From assembly GCA_029959085.1 (NCBI GenBank), contig JARWIR010000002.1, forward strand, positions 32,006,233 through 32,070,232: a stretch of DNA of 64,000 nucleotides, given 5' to 3'. The notes beneath the pieces are model-generated. The model was given only the letters and a program-made list of their open reading frames with translations, made no database searches and was not told where the DNA came from. The position numbers and the translations under genes were made by a program. Positions 11,040 through 21,197 of this stretch are shown one piece after another (the first letter of the stretch is position 1; the number at the start of each line of letters is the position of its first letter). Source of the DNA: Nemophila menziesii. Taxonomy: Eukaryota; Streptophyta; Magnoliopsida; Boraginales; Hydrophyllaceae.

Positions 11040-11465
11040 GACCCCTAACTCAAAGCTTTAACAACTCTTGAAATTTGAACTTTTGAGTTATTGGTTGAAC
11101 AAGCTTGATTTGGTTTAGAAAAGGTGAATTGATGATGAATCTCTATGTGGGTAAGGTGAATTCTTGATGGATTGGCTTGGATTTAAGAAATTGTAGGATG
11201 AATTTTGAAAATTTAAGCTTTTGGTTCTTCAATTTGATGTGTTTGGTGAGAATTGGGTGCTTGAATCTCCTTTGTAATGGTGTGGAGAGAAGATTTGATG
11301 TGTTTTTATTGATGATTGGGTAGTGTTTTGATGATTGGTGAAGGTTTGAATGAGATTTAATGGAGTTGGGAGAGGTTTGGAGAAGAAAGAGAGGCTTAAG
11401 GATTTGTAAATTCGGAATAATACCTAATCTCCTCCTTTTATAAGCTTAAAACGCAACTTTTTCTC
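11040..11465 (-). other. E2 leader of the env-like ORF
   Basis: About 430 bases between the repeat block and the env-like ATG. On the plus strand it is rich in 'gatgtgtttt(g/t)atgatgattgg'-like wording, repeated imperfectly several times near 11230-11350. The same wording occurs at the same place in E3 (25620-25860) and C (49550-49790). No ORF is convincing. It may be the 5' untranslated region of a subgenomic or spliced env-like mRNA. Confidence 0.5.
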
Positions 11466-11750
11466 TCTCCAGCGGCTACCTGCGGTATACCGGGGCTATG
11501 GTCCAGTATACCGGACCTTCTGTTCCTCGAAATTTTAATCCTCGGCAAAAAACACGAATCCCCTACCCTTGTCACGGGTTTTTGGTCCCGCGGTATACCG
11601 GGGCTGAGGCGCGGTATACCGGACATGAAGTCCAGATTTTTTTTCTTCTCGGCACAAACCCCGAGTCATCTACCCGTATCACGGGTTTTCTCCTCTGCGG
11701 TATACCGGGGCTATGGCGTGGGATACCGGACTGATGGTCTGATTTTTCCG
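11466..11750. repeat. E2 GC-rich palindromic tandem repeat (about 107 bp x 3)
   Basis: Three imperfect units whose common word gcggtataccgggg starts at 11482, 11590 and 11697, giving periods of 108 and 107. Each unit contains one or two copies of the self-complementary core CCGGTATACCGG or close variants. Each also contains a ctcggcA-rich-ccGAgtc hairpin word. The block is far more GC-rich than its surroundings. ORFs across it on both strands look like by-products of the repeats. E3 (25960-26360) and C (49880-50145) have comparable blocks at the same place. Confidence 0.85.
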
Positions 11751-11958
11751 AAAAATTTCGTTTTCTCCTCCCGAACTCGATTTCTCCAATACCCAAGCAT
11801 CAAAAACACTAATACCTTTCTCAAATATGAAATATCAACTAAAAACAACTAAACATAAACTAAGAACGTAAAAGACATAAAAACTTAAAGAAATTGCGGG
11901 TTGTCTCTCGTACAACACTTTTATTTAACGTCTTTCAAAGTTAGACGTGTTACCTCTA

Positions 11959-13458
11959 TCAAGATTTGCGAATATAGCCTCCCCAACAACGAGTTAGGCT
12001 ATGAACGTCAACTAATCTGCGCTTGACCCCCTTTTTGGGTCGAATTTCTATCACCTTGGCTGAAACAACCTTAGTGACAATGAATGGTCCCATCCACGAG
12101 TCTTTGAAACTACGTGGCCTATTCTCGCGTTTGTGAGCTTTCCATAGTACTTCATGGCCAACCCCAAACTCAATGTTTGGTTCAGTATCCACAGGTTTTA
12201 AGTGGATCTTCTCAGGAGGGTCTTTGTGATGTGGAAGGCTGTGGATGACAGGTACGGTGGGATCAAACTTCCTTGGTTTCTTACCCAAGACATAGAAGGT
12301 CTCGGATACATTCTTTGCATGAAGGGTAATGGTCCCTTCTTGGAAGTTGGTGACACTTTGACTTGTGGCCATGAAAGGCCATCCAAGTATGATTGGAACC
12401 TGCTTATCTGCATCAAACTCAAGTATAACAAAGCCAGTAGGGATGGCGATACTACCTGCACGGATTAAGACGTCCTCCACTGTTCCCCATGACCTGGTAA
12501 CTGAGTTGTCAGCGAACCGCAACTTCACTGGAGCTTTCTCTGATTTCTGAAGTCCAAGTCTCTCGAACACGGACTTAGGCATAAGATTCAGACCAAAACC
12601 CACATCGTACATAGCTTTCACCTTGAGCATACCATTTATTTGAATAGGAAGTTTAAAACTTCCCGGATATTTGAGCTTTGTTGGTAACTCTCTTTCACTT
12701 CTTCTTGAGACTCTCAGGTTCTCTCTTGGGATCTCTACACTCGCCTCTTTCTCAGGAATAACTTGCGTAAAAACTTGTTGCGGTGTAAGCCCTTTCTTCG
12801 CAATCTCAAGCATTTGGGCATTGATATTTTCAGGTGTACACGCCTCTACAAATGTCTTGAGTTCAGTGTCATCCTTTGGATTTGTATCAGGAATGGTCGA
12901 TGACACTGTTTGAACAACAGGTGGCGATTCCACCTTCTCTTCTTCTTTCTCTTCTTGCACAGCAGGTGCAACTTCAATTTCAACTCTTGATTCCTCCCTT
13001 GAGGCTTCTTCTTCTTTCTCTTTAGCCAGCTCAGCTTGATAATCTATAACCGATCTAATCTCCTCTTGCATATCCTTCAGAAGCTGTACAAACTCGGATT
13101 TTTCTGAATCGTCCTCCACATCAACCTCAGAACAGTCAGATTCCACGGGTCTAGACTTGGTTGGTTCTTCTTCGGTACTCGAAACCTCCACGGCACTAAT
13201 GGCAGCATGTGGTACTTCCTTCTCTTCTTCAATTTCAAGGCAAATAGCCTTACAAGCTTCGAACCCAACATTGTCATCACCTCCTTCGATAGCCTTCAAT
13301 TCTTTTTGTTCCATTAAATTCGTTAGAACTTTGTTTAACTGTTCTACTTGAGTACCTAAAATCTGAATTGCGGCATCTTGTCCTCGTAACTTTTCATCCT
13401 GAGCGTTCATATTCGTGGTCAAATGGTCCAAGACTTTTACTAATTGTTGATTATCCAT
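11959..13458 (-). CDS. E2 Gag-tail/protease fused to integrase C-terminus (499 aa)
   Basis: One uninterrupted ORF of 499 codons. Residues 1-60 are a coiled coil typical of the end of Gag. Residues 65-235 are an acidic Glu/Lys-rich linker. Residues 250-380 are the retropepsin, with PGSFKLPIQING, the active-site motif YDVGFGLNLMPKS (D-V-G) and VPIILGWPFMATS. From about residue 400 the ORF becomes the integrase C-terminal GPY/F-type domain, including FKDSWMGPFIVTKVVSAKVI. RT, RNase H and the integrase core, expected between these parts, are absent, and the joint keeps the frame. This suggests the deletion product has been used or selected rather than simply decayed. The start ATG overlaps the previous gag frame by about 19 bases, so a frameshift probably links them. 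Confidence 0.85.
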   Translation of the reverse strand: MDNQQLVKVLDHLTTNMNAQDEKLRGQDAAIQILGTQVEQLNKVLTNLMEQKELKAIEGGDDNVGFEACKAICLEIEEEKEVPHAAISAVEVSSTEEEPTKSRPVESDCSEVDVEDDSEKSEFVQLLKDMQEEIRSVIDYQAELAKEKEEEASREESRVEIEVAPAVQEEKEEEKVESPPVVQTVSSTIPDTNPKDDTELKTFVEACTPENINAQMLEIAKKGLTPQQVFTQVIPEKEASVEIPRENLRVSRRSERELPTKLKYPGSFKLPIQINGMLKVKAMYDVGFGLNLMPKSVFERLGLQKSEKAPVKLRFADNSVTRSWGTVEDVLIRAGSIAIPTGFVILEFDADKQVPIILGWPFMATSQSVTNFQEGTITLHAKNVSETFYVLGKKPRKFDPTVPVIHSLPHHKDPPEKIHLKPVDTEPNIEFGVGHEVLWKAHKRENRPRSFKDSWMGPFIVTKVVSAKVIEIRPKKGVKRRLVDVHSLTRCWGGYIRKS

Positions 13459-14722
13459 AGATCCCTCTTGAGGATACTGTGGTAAAGCTTTTTTATCTCA
13501 CTTATCGGTATAGGCATCTTGAACAGGTTGTTGAGGGGGGCAGGTCTATTCTGATACTGACCTCTTAATTTGAAAAAGTTGTTCTGGGGGCGCGGTTGAT
13601 AATGACCAGGATTAGCGGCCCCCTGAGGATTTGAATATTGCATACCCTGATGGTTTCGGTTACCAAATTGATAGCCTCCTCGATTGGATATGAAATAAAC
13701 AGATTCTGGATTCCTTCGCACTCTTCCCATGTATGATTATTAACCCCACATTGTTGACAACCTTGTGCTTCTTGTACTACGTTCGCTGTGGCTAAATTTT
13801 TCTGCATCTCTAGCTTAAGTTCTTTGATTTGATTTTCTAATGCAGATATTTGAGCTGAGTTTGCAGTTTCTGCATCTAATCGAAGCGTACCTCGGGTCTT
13901 TGCAACAGGAGTTCGCGTAAAGGGCCAACTCCTTTCTTGTTCAATAATATTTTCCAAAACTTCGGCAGCTTCATTATGGTTCATGGACACGAAATTTCCC
14001 TTTCCTATGTTATCCACCTTCTCTCTACCTTGACTGTTGAGACCTTTATAGAATATAGCTAATTGTAAAGAGGGGGTATAACCATGGAGCGGACATCTAG
14101 CTAACTTATGTTGAAACCTTGTCCAAGATTCTCCTACTGTTTCTCCATCTTCTTGACAAAATCTTGCAAGCTCGCTTTGGTCTTTGAGTCTCATACTCTT
14201 CGGATAAAAACAGTTAAAGAAAGCAGCTTGAAGTTCTGTCCATGAATTGATTGCCCCTGGTGGTTGTCTATCTAGCCACTCACTAGCTCTACCGATCAGG
14301 AAGAACGAAAACATATGACAATACAGTTGCTCGCGTGTAATGCCTGGAGTAACATAGGCATCACAAATCTGCATAAACTTCTGAATCGATCTTACCGGAT
14401 CTTGAATTGATGTACCACAGTAGAGTCCAAAACTTTGAAACTGATTGAGCATACCCAGATCGGGTCGAAATTTAATATTTTGGATCTCCGGAGGACGGTA
14501 ACCTATCGGTTGAACATGAAACGGTACGTGGAGGCCAGGAAGGTCTTGTTCAACTCGGTTTTGATCAACATTGTTTTGCCCGTTAACTCTTCCTAGTGGA
14601 TGTTGTCCTTGTTGTTGTACACCAGGTGGAATAAAAGGTGGTGGTCCTCCAGGTGCAAAGTATTGTAATCCTCCAGGTGGGATTTCAAAAGCTGGATCTA
14701 ACTGTTCTTGTACTCCTGCCAT
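13440..14722 (-). pseudogene. E2 gag with intact CCHC zinc knuckle
   Basis: Gag structural protein. An open frame of 385 codons runs from ATG 14722 to 13565. It has a Pro/Gly-rich N-terminus (FEIPPGGLQYFAPGGPPPF), a capsid region with RPDLGMLNQFQSFGLYCG and WTELQAAFFNCFYPKSMRL, and a knuckle CQQCGVNNHTWEEC. The knuckle fits C-x2-C-x4-H-x4-C and would bind RNA. Near 13725 the frame shifts; the Asn/Gln/Pro-rich tail continues in another frame to 13440, where it overlaps the protease ORF. Compared with E1 and E3, this is the only copy here with all four knuckle ligands. Confidence 0.87.
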
Positions 14723-14946
14723 AGCTCTTCTTAAGGCTCTTTCCTCACGAATATGTTTATTGTGAGGTCTGAAGCTCCTCTCAGGCTCCGATTACGAAGG
14801 CCAAGAATTAAACACTGTGAGACCTGAAAAAGACTAAAGCAAACCACAAGCGTAAATCCGAAAAAATAAAACTAAATACTGAAAAATAAAAATTAATTTA
14901 AAACTACTACTCGGAATAGATAACCCACATGCTAACGAGACACAAG

Positions 14947-14970
14947 TCCCCGGCAGCAGCGCCAAAAACT
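14947..14970 (-). promoter_or_regulatory. E2 primer-binding site
   Basis: The minus strand after the LTR reads agtttTTGGCGCTGCTGCCGGGGA, matching the tRNA-Asp-like site apart from a C-to-T change relative to E3. It lies directly next to the LTR ending ACACCA at 14971. A leader of about 225 bases follows to the gag ATG at 14722. Confidence 0.82.
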
Positions 14971-16502
14971 TGGTGTCGCCTAGGGTGTGATAAAATAAGA
15001 TAAATAATAAGTCAGAAAACAACGCACTCTCACCCTAGACAGGCACAGTACTGCAAGTATTACAGGACGTATGCAAGTTTTAATGATAAGAAAGTTCGTT
15101 CGCAGGGACTTAGTGTGTTATACGAACGGGTAGAAATAACGAGTAAGAAGTAATTAATTAAAAGACAAGAAATTAAAAGGAATAAAATTCGAAATTGAGA
15201 GTTAAACTAAGGAAAATTAAAGACAGTAAATTAAATACGAAGAAATATGAGATGAGAAGTATAGCTTAGGTTTGCTAGTATGCACTAATCCTTCTAATTC
15301 TTTCTATTATATCTAGTTAACAAGGGAGATAATTAGCTCTTAGATATTTAGTCAGGATTCTAAATTCCCATACCTTAGACCTTGAGAGCGACTAAGGGGG
15401 CTACGGACACACCACGAGGCTGGTTCAAATAGGGTTTACAAGCGCTACCAAGGCCCTAAGCAATCAATTTCCATACATGGTGATAGTGATCAAATCATAC
15501 CCTAATGACTATCTAGTTAGAATCAGTGTTGTCAGGACCAATATCGACACTAGACGTTATGTGGTGTTTCAATAAGTAGACACCCAGCTAAGGTGACCAT
15601 CTAATTACTATTAAGAAAGCCTAAAGTGATCAGTTCTAGGACAGACAATAAATCAAAACACATAAACAAATATAAAGGTAAGAAGCTAATATCAAATTAA
15701 AACATGTAATTCCCAAAGAAACTTAGATAGAAAGAAATTAGAATTCAATGATTATACATGAAGCAAAACCCAAGCTATGGGGAGTTTAGTTCATACCTGA
15801 AGGAAATAAACTAAAAGAAATAATAACAGACATCATCTTGCTCTCTACAATAACTTGGAAGAATAAAACCTTAAGAACTAATTACTATAAGGCAAGGATG
15901 ATTTACAAGTGATATAAGGGTGTATTTATAGGTGTTTAGAAGACCTAATTCGTTTTCTTGGAGGAGAAGGTAAGTATTGGATTCCAAGCCCAACTCAGAT
16001 TCGTAACCCTAAAACATGAAATCAGGCCCGTTTTTGTTTTGGTCCTTGAAGCTTCAATACTCATCCATTTGACGCGTATGAGTAGTCGAAATTTATCGTC
16101 TCGGAAAGATCTTCAACTTTGCTTTTGAACGTTTCTCCAAATCCCACACCGTTTTTGAGATATAAGCTGATTTGTGGTCGTAGGTGCAGAAATTCAGATT
16201 TAAGGCAGCTTTTCGTTTTCCATGTTTTTAGCTTTTGTTTCCTTATCTCCGATTACCATGCTTATCTCTTTCCATATCTCTTAGTCTTTGACTTGGACTC
16301 TAATTAATCTCCATAATTATCTTTAAAGCTTCACACTAAATAAATAATTAAACCCAATATGCTCTAAAAATATTATTTTACTAAATCAAGACTCAAAATA
16401 GGAAAGTGCACTATTCCTCAAGAAAAACAATTAGAAAGACTTCTAAATCACTAAAATGATGTCTCATCTTAACATAAATCTATCACAAATGAGGAGACAT
16501 CA
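14971..16502 (-). repeat. E2 5' LTR (about 1532 bp)
   Basis: Partner of 6714-8241 with the same ends. A minus-strand TATA box CCTATAAATACA lies at 15921-15932, so the promoter would fire leftwards into gag. The conserved hairpin lies at 15048-15068 with stem GT-CTG/CAG-AC and one internal mismatch. Confidence 0.93.
15921..15932 (-). promoter_or_regulatory. TATA-like box of E2
   Basis: CCTATAAATACA on the minus strand, conserved in the 3' LTR copy and positionally equivalent to the boxes in E3 and A. Confidence 0.6.
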
Positions 16503-17335
16503 GGTGGTGGGTTTCATTATTGAGAAATTACATTGGGAGGGAATTTTATGCGTTTCTATTTATGCGTAATTGTTGATGATATATTATTTGTAACCCTTTT
16601 CCGGGTCTTTGAAAAAAAGAGAAAAAAGAAAAGAAAAAAATATAAGAGACATGACCATTCACATCAAAATGATGGTCAGGGATATCTTATACAAAAAAAG
16701 AGAAAATATATATATGAAAAAAAAATAAAGTAACCGACAAAGTGGAAGTTTAGAAACCAGCTTTAGTTCTTATTGGGTTAAATCTGGGGACGCTAAATTA
16801 GTGCATTAAATGGGTTGAGTGAGAACATATTCGAGTGTAAAGTCAAGCTCTTGGACGGCTTGTTGATGGTAAGTGAGAAGAGAGCCAAAAGCTTACTTCA
16901 AATTTACCATATATACATACCATACCGTCCCTATGCCTACGCTAAAACCATAAAGTCCTCGTGATTCCTAGATACATGATGAATTCATAATTCAGCTAAT
17001 AGGAAGTAAGCTAAGTGGAGTGTTCAAAGCAAGTAAGGATCGATGAACACCCTATAGCCACAATCTTAACCTAAGTAGTAAGTGTAACCTTCTCGCATTG
17101 TGTACTTAATTTTAGATTGATATTATTTATGTTTGATTTTGCATGATAGGTGTATATGTATATTAATTATTAGGTCTTTTTTTTTGTTCAAAACAATTAT
17201 TAGGTCATACTATATGATATTTATTTGAAGTTGTGCTTTAGGTATCATTCACTAGACTTTGCATTTTTGCGTTTCACCTAAGACCTATGTTTTGTTTTAC
17301 TTTGTCGGGACGAAAAAGGTTTGAGTTTGGGGTCT
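16503..17335 (+). mobile_element. Element A, internal fragment 2 (3' region)
   Basis: Continuation of element A after E2, beginning with the second GGTGG copy at 16503-16507. It is non-coding 3' sequence matching the complement of E3 at 22754-23585, including a purine/T-rich low-complexity stretch near 16590-16730. It ends in the polypurine tract ttgagtttggggtct at 17321-17335, directly before the 3' LTR. No gene is seen. Confidence 0.85.
17321..17335 (+). promoter_or_regulatory. Element A polypurine tract
   Basis: ttgagtttggggtct immediately precedes the TGATGTCTCC start of the 3' LTR. The same word sits in the mirrored position in E3 (22754-22768, minus strand). Confidence 0.75.
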
Positions 17336-18897
17336 TGATGTCTCCCATTTTGTTATAAATATATGCCCTTAGGAAACATCATTTTAGGTGAAATTTAGAC
17401 TTATTTGATATACTTTTATGCTTAATTTAATATATTGCACTTTCTCCCCTTGGAATTATGTACTTTCATTTTTAGAGCTTTTGTACGTTAATTTGTTTGT
17501 TATTGGTATAAAGTTCTTAGGTACATGGATGCTATGCAGCACCAAGATAACAAGGAGAAGTGAATATTAAAGTTGACTAAAAGAGAGGTCAAAAGCGAGA
17601 AAGGATCACCCGAAGAGTTGACTAAAAGAGATGAAAATCTAGATAGTTGTTACTAATTGCTGATTTTAATCCACATCGACACTAATTCAGGTCTGGAGAT
17701 TCAAAAGAGAAAGTTGCACCTTTGAGGTAGCAAAAATTGAGGACTGGAATCGGGTGATTTGGACGTGAGACACAAAAGGTACTACAGTTTTACTAAGAGG
17801 TGTAAAGCAGTTACGGGATTTGTTAAAATTGGTCTTTGGATTTTCTCAATTAAATGAATTATTATTAAATAAAAATCCCAATCCAATTTAGAAATTATAA
17901 ATAGGCTTTTAGACCTCAATTTTACGTACGCTTCATTAATTTTGAAAGTCAGAGTCAGAGCAAAAGGCAGAAGAGAGAGCTAGAGCTGGAGAATTCTTAT
18001 TCTTCCAACAACAGTTCAATTCAACGCTTCAATTAGGTCATTTATTTTATCTATGTAGTTTAGCATATTGATCATTTTATTTATTTTCATTTTTTAGTTT
18101 GAATATGAGCTAATTTCATAAGTACTTGAGAATCACATTTATGGGTTGAAGCCCTAGTTTATGAAATTAATGTTTTTCTGAATTTGGGATTCTATTATTT
18201 AATTTAAGTTTGGTACTTTGTGCGGGCTATTACCGTGTACTTGTTTACTATTTCTTTTCGGTACAACTCGAAATAGGTTTAAGTAATTGAACTATTCACT
18301 TTAGTGGGGAAGTGATCATCCGACAGGGGGGGTTTGATTACCGACATATGTAATATCCATGTGATGTCCGTTATTGACTAACAGGAGTGACTAATCACAT
18401 AGCCAAATAGGTAAGAACTTCACATCCGTAAGTAATTAGACTACCTGAGAGAGGTTTATCTTAACGTAAGATAGCTCCTAGGTCCACCCAACAGGGGGCT
18501 AGGAGATATTACAGTCCCGACTAGTATACAAATACCGACTTAGCCCTTAAATAGAAACATTAGTTAAAAGAACTTAGGTGCATCCCTTGCGAGACTCAAG
18601 TACATCTCTCATATTTGCGTCCACACTTATTTACTTTCAGTATTTCCTTTTTGTTAATCTTTTCATACAGTAATTTACTTTATTGCATCTTTAGCATTAA
18701 TTCAAAACCAAAACAAATATATCTTTTATTTTTCTGTTTTAGCAATTACTTCTACTTATTTGATAAATACCAAAGTTATAACTATCCGGCCTTGAGAACA
18801 AAACCCGATTATCAGATTATTACTTGAACGACTCGTACAGTTGTGGTCTACAGATCCTTTATTTATTACTTAATTTTATCACACCCCAGACCCACCA
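17336..18897 (+). repeat. Element A 3' LTR (about 1562 bp)
   Basis: Starts tgatgtctcccatt and ends cccagacccacca, followed by accac (18898-18902) as the presumed target duplication. It is directly flanked by copia sequence, so A inserted in the copia element. A TATA box attataaatagg lies at 17894-17905. The conserved end motif near 18821-18845 is diverged: it can still pair as CGACT/AGTTG with a G-T pair and a shorter loop. Confidence 0.88.
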
Positions 18898-19019
18898 ACC
18901 ACCATAAAGGGCTATGAATTATTAAGAGTCAAAACTCAACCTCATTTGCACTGTTGTACACCATAGGGATGGATAGGTAGAACATCATATGTCAGCCATA
19001 TATCCCCCATAAATGGGAT

Positions 19020-19500
19020 TACGCCTCATCACTCTTGATGTTTCCAGAAGTACTCTCCTAGTTAAACCCTTAATGAGTGAATCAGCTAGATTTTTCTCTG
19101 ATCTGATGAAATCATATGCTATCACACTATTCTAAATAAGTCTTTGTTTTACATTTTAGACGATGTTATGAGAAAATTTTATGGTTGCTTGCAAGTCACA
19201 ATGAAGAGAAACCAGAACGGCTTTATCTTTCTATAGTGTCACATCTGCTAGGAGACTGATCAACCACTCGACTTCTTGACCTACCAACTCTAGCGTTATA
19301 AACTCAGATTCCATGGCGGAACGTGTTATACAAGTTTACATACCCACTAGTGGAGCTCACTTCATCATTGTCTGATATCATATTTTCATCAAAATAGCCT
19401 TCCAAGATAGTGGGTAACTTGCTATAGTGTATACCTATATCCATAGACCCTCTCAGATATTTCACTAACTTCAAAGTGCAACCCAATCATTAGTATTAAG
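19020..19500 (-). pseudogene. Copia RNase H and pol C-terminus
   Basis: RNase H part of copia pol. Minus-strand reading shows MGCTLKLVKYLRGSMDIGI and then GYFDENMISDNDEVSSTSGY (about 19333-19392), the copia GY.DSDWAGD..STSGY region. Further left is ADSLIKGLTRRVLLETSR, near 19040-19095, which is the end of pol. Several frameshifts separate the blocks. Confidence 0.75.
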
Positions 19501-19501
19501 G

Positions 19502-19502
<1 letters not shown>

Positions 19503-19547
<45 letters not shown>
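19503..19547. repeat. AT dinucleotide microsatellite (about 45 bp)
   Basis: Uninterrupted TA repeat inside the copia RT/RNase H region. It adds length not found in functional copia pol, so it grew after the element died. Confidence 0.95.
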
Positions 19548-19549
<2 letters not shown>

Positions 19550-19559
19550 ACTAAGTCAA

Positions 19560-20760
19560 CTTACGGCATAGGCAATATCAGTTCGAGTGTATTTCATTAA
19601 GAACATCACACCTCCTATAATCTTAGCATATTCATTTTGAGATACTGCATTTCCCCTGTTCAAACATCAACATATTCTCTACATAATGAGACTGACTAAG
19701 CGATATATCATTTTTATTTTATACATTCTTGACCCTTAGGATACCGTCAGCTTCTCCCATGTCCTTTATCTTAAATATGGATTATAAGAAGTTCTTAGTC
19801 TCAATTAATAACTCTAAGATTAGTGACAAAGATTAGCATGTCATCTACGCATAGACAGATGATCACATATTCAGATTCTATCACTTTCATGTAAACAAAT
19901 GAGTCAGAAGTGTTGACTCAAAAGCCATCTTTAACTAAAGTACTATCCAATTTTTTTGAACCATTATTTAGGAGCTTGTTTCAAACCATATAGTTTCTTT
20001 TTAAGCTTGCATACTTTTATCTCTTGACCAGATGTGACAAACCCTTCGAGTTGGACCATATATATCTCTTCATCTAGATCTCCATAAAAAAATACAGTCT
20101 TAGCATCCATCATATGTATAGTGAGTTTATGTATGGAATCTAAGGCAATTAGAGTTCGTATGATGACTATCTTGGTCACTAGGGAATAGGTGCCAACGTA
20201 GTCTAAGCCTTTCTTTTGAGTAAATCCTCAAATAACAAGTCTAGGCTTAAATATCTCTATGGAACCATCATGTCTTAATTTCCTTTTAAATATACATTTG
20301 CTACTAATTGGCTTACCTCTCTTTGATAAGTCAGTTAAGTCCCAAATGTGGTTTGATCTAATGGATTCTATCTCACTAGCATCTATTGATCTCATAGTCT
20401 CGGTAAAATTCTTGGGATCTTCCTCAAGAAGAAAACAAGAGACTAGTTTCTCACATAGCATATCTATGTAAATATCCTTAGTCAACAAAGCAGTGATAAA
20501 GTCTGGTCCAAAGTAGACTATATTATACGTCTCTTACTTCTTCAATTTTTATTTTTAGGGTTCTTGCTATAACTCGAGGGGGTAGAGAAGTAGACTTTTT
20601 ATCACTAATAGGTATTCCAGTATTGACTCGTGAATCGTTACTGATGGATGAGGAGGCATTAAGATCAACATTTTTTTCCAAAGGAAATACATGCTCAAAG
20701 AATTTGACATCTCTAGATTTACTAATAGTTATCAACTAAGGACATTAATCTATAAGCTGC
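19560..20760 (-). pseudogene. Copia reverse transcriptase (RVT_2), broken
   Basis: Copia RT. Reading leftwards from 20735: SKSRDVKFFEHVFPLEKNVD, then NHIWDLTDLSKRGKPISSK and CIFKRKLRHDGSIEIFKPRL, then MDAKTVFFYGDLDEEIYM with the first catalytic Asp and KLKKKLYGLKQAPK near 19964. The catalytic box reads CVDDMLIF at about 19825-19860. Blocks lie in different frames with stops between them, so the gene is dead. The order matches functional copia elements. Confidence 0.85.
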
Positions 20761-20840
20761 ATTGTTTTGAACATATCATATATATGTAGAGTCTATAGTT
20801 TTGGGTGTGACATTGACTTTATTGATATCGGGTAACCAAC

Positions 20841-21197
20841 TGTTCCACCCCAGGTTTTATATAACAAATCAACACCGGTGAGGGTGACTTCCCACAAGCG
20901 TATGGGTCGTTGACAAGTTATAATTTGATAAGTGCGGTATATCTTTCTCCACAGGGATTATAAATGTAGATGACTCTACTTCGAATAGTGTAAATGTGTA
21001 GAGCTTGCAATAGGAGTAAATAGATGGCAAATAACGTAAAAAATAAAATGTTTATTTGAATTTTTAATGATTAACAACTAAAATAATTATAAAGACAAGA
21101 TTAAGCTAATGATTAAAATTAATAACTGAGTGAAGTAAATAAAAGATGAACTAAGAGATAAGAAGGTTATTTGAGGATTTGATAGTAATTACCTAGG
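20841..21197 (-). repeat. LTR Q, 3' end fragment (divergent Athila-type)
   Basis: Left part of a minus-strand LTR broken by E3. It ends (minus) in CCTGGGGTGGAACA against copia sequence. The hairpin word cccacaagcgtatggg at 20891-20906 is a 4-bp stem CCCA/TGGG around caagcgta. No primer site lies beyond its end, so Q is a 3' LTR or a solo LTR. It continues at 33835. Confidence 0.75.

Larger units (their letters stand above)
6714..16502 (-). mobile_element. E2: complete-ended, pol-deleted Athila-type element (about 9.8 kb)
   Basis: Minus-strand LTR retrotransposon with both LTRs, primer site, polypurine tract and a perfect 5-bp target duplication. Its gene content is unusual. It has gag and a protease joined in frame to the integrase C-terminal domain, then the env-like ORF, but no reverse transcriptase, RNase H or integrase core anywhere. 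The two LTRs are nearly colinear, differing by scattered substitutions and small indels; identity was not calculated. This fits a non-autonomous derivative mobilised in trans by a full-length relative. It is inserted in element A. Confidence 0.92.
18898..20840 (-). mobile_element. Ty1/copia element, 3' half (RT-RNase H)
   Basis: Minus-strand copia relic, the oldest layer of this part of the window. From right to left it holds the end of the integrase region, the RVT_2 reverse transcriptase and RNase H, and ends near the pol stop at about 19020. Element A truncates it at 18898 before any 3' LTR. On the right it stops at 20840 against LTR Q and resumes at 37338. Comparison with the usual protein order suggests about 45 residues (about 130 bp) of integrase are missing at that break. 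Confidence 0.85.

Noticed and set aside
11466..11750. CRISPR-like array
   Set aside because: Units are adjacent, diverged tandem repeats without unique spacers, in a plant retrotransposon.
11438..11852. Overlapping ORFs on both strands, 62-78 codons
   Set aside because: They arise from the 107-bp GC-rich repeat, which lacks stops in several frames. The translations are repeats of the same words and match no family.
16533..16733. Plus-strand 66-codon ORF rich in Lys
   Set aside because: It reads through a purine-rich low-complexity stretch of the element A 3' non-coding region; E3 and C have no counterpart ORF.
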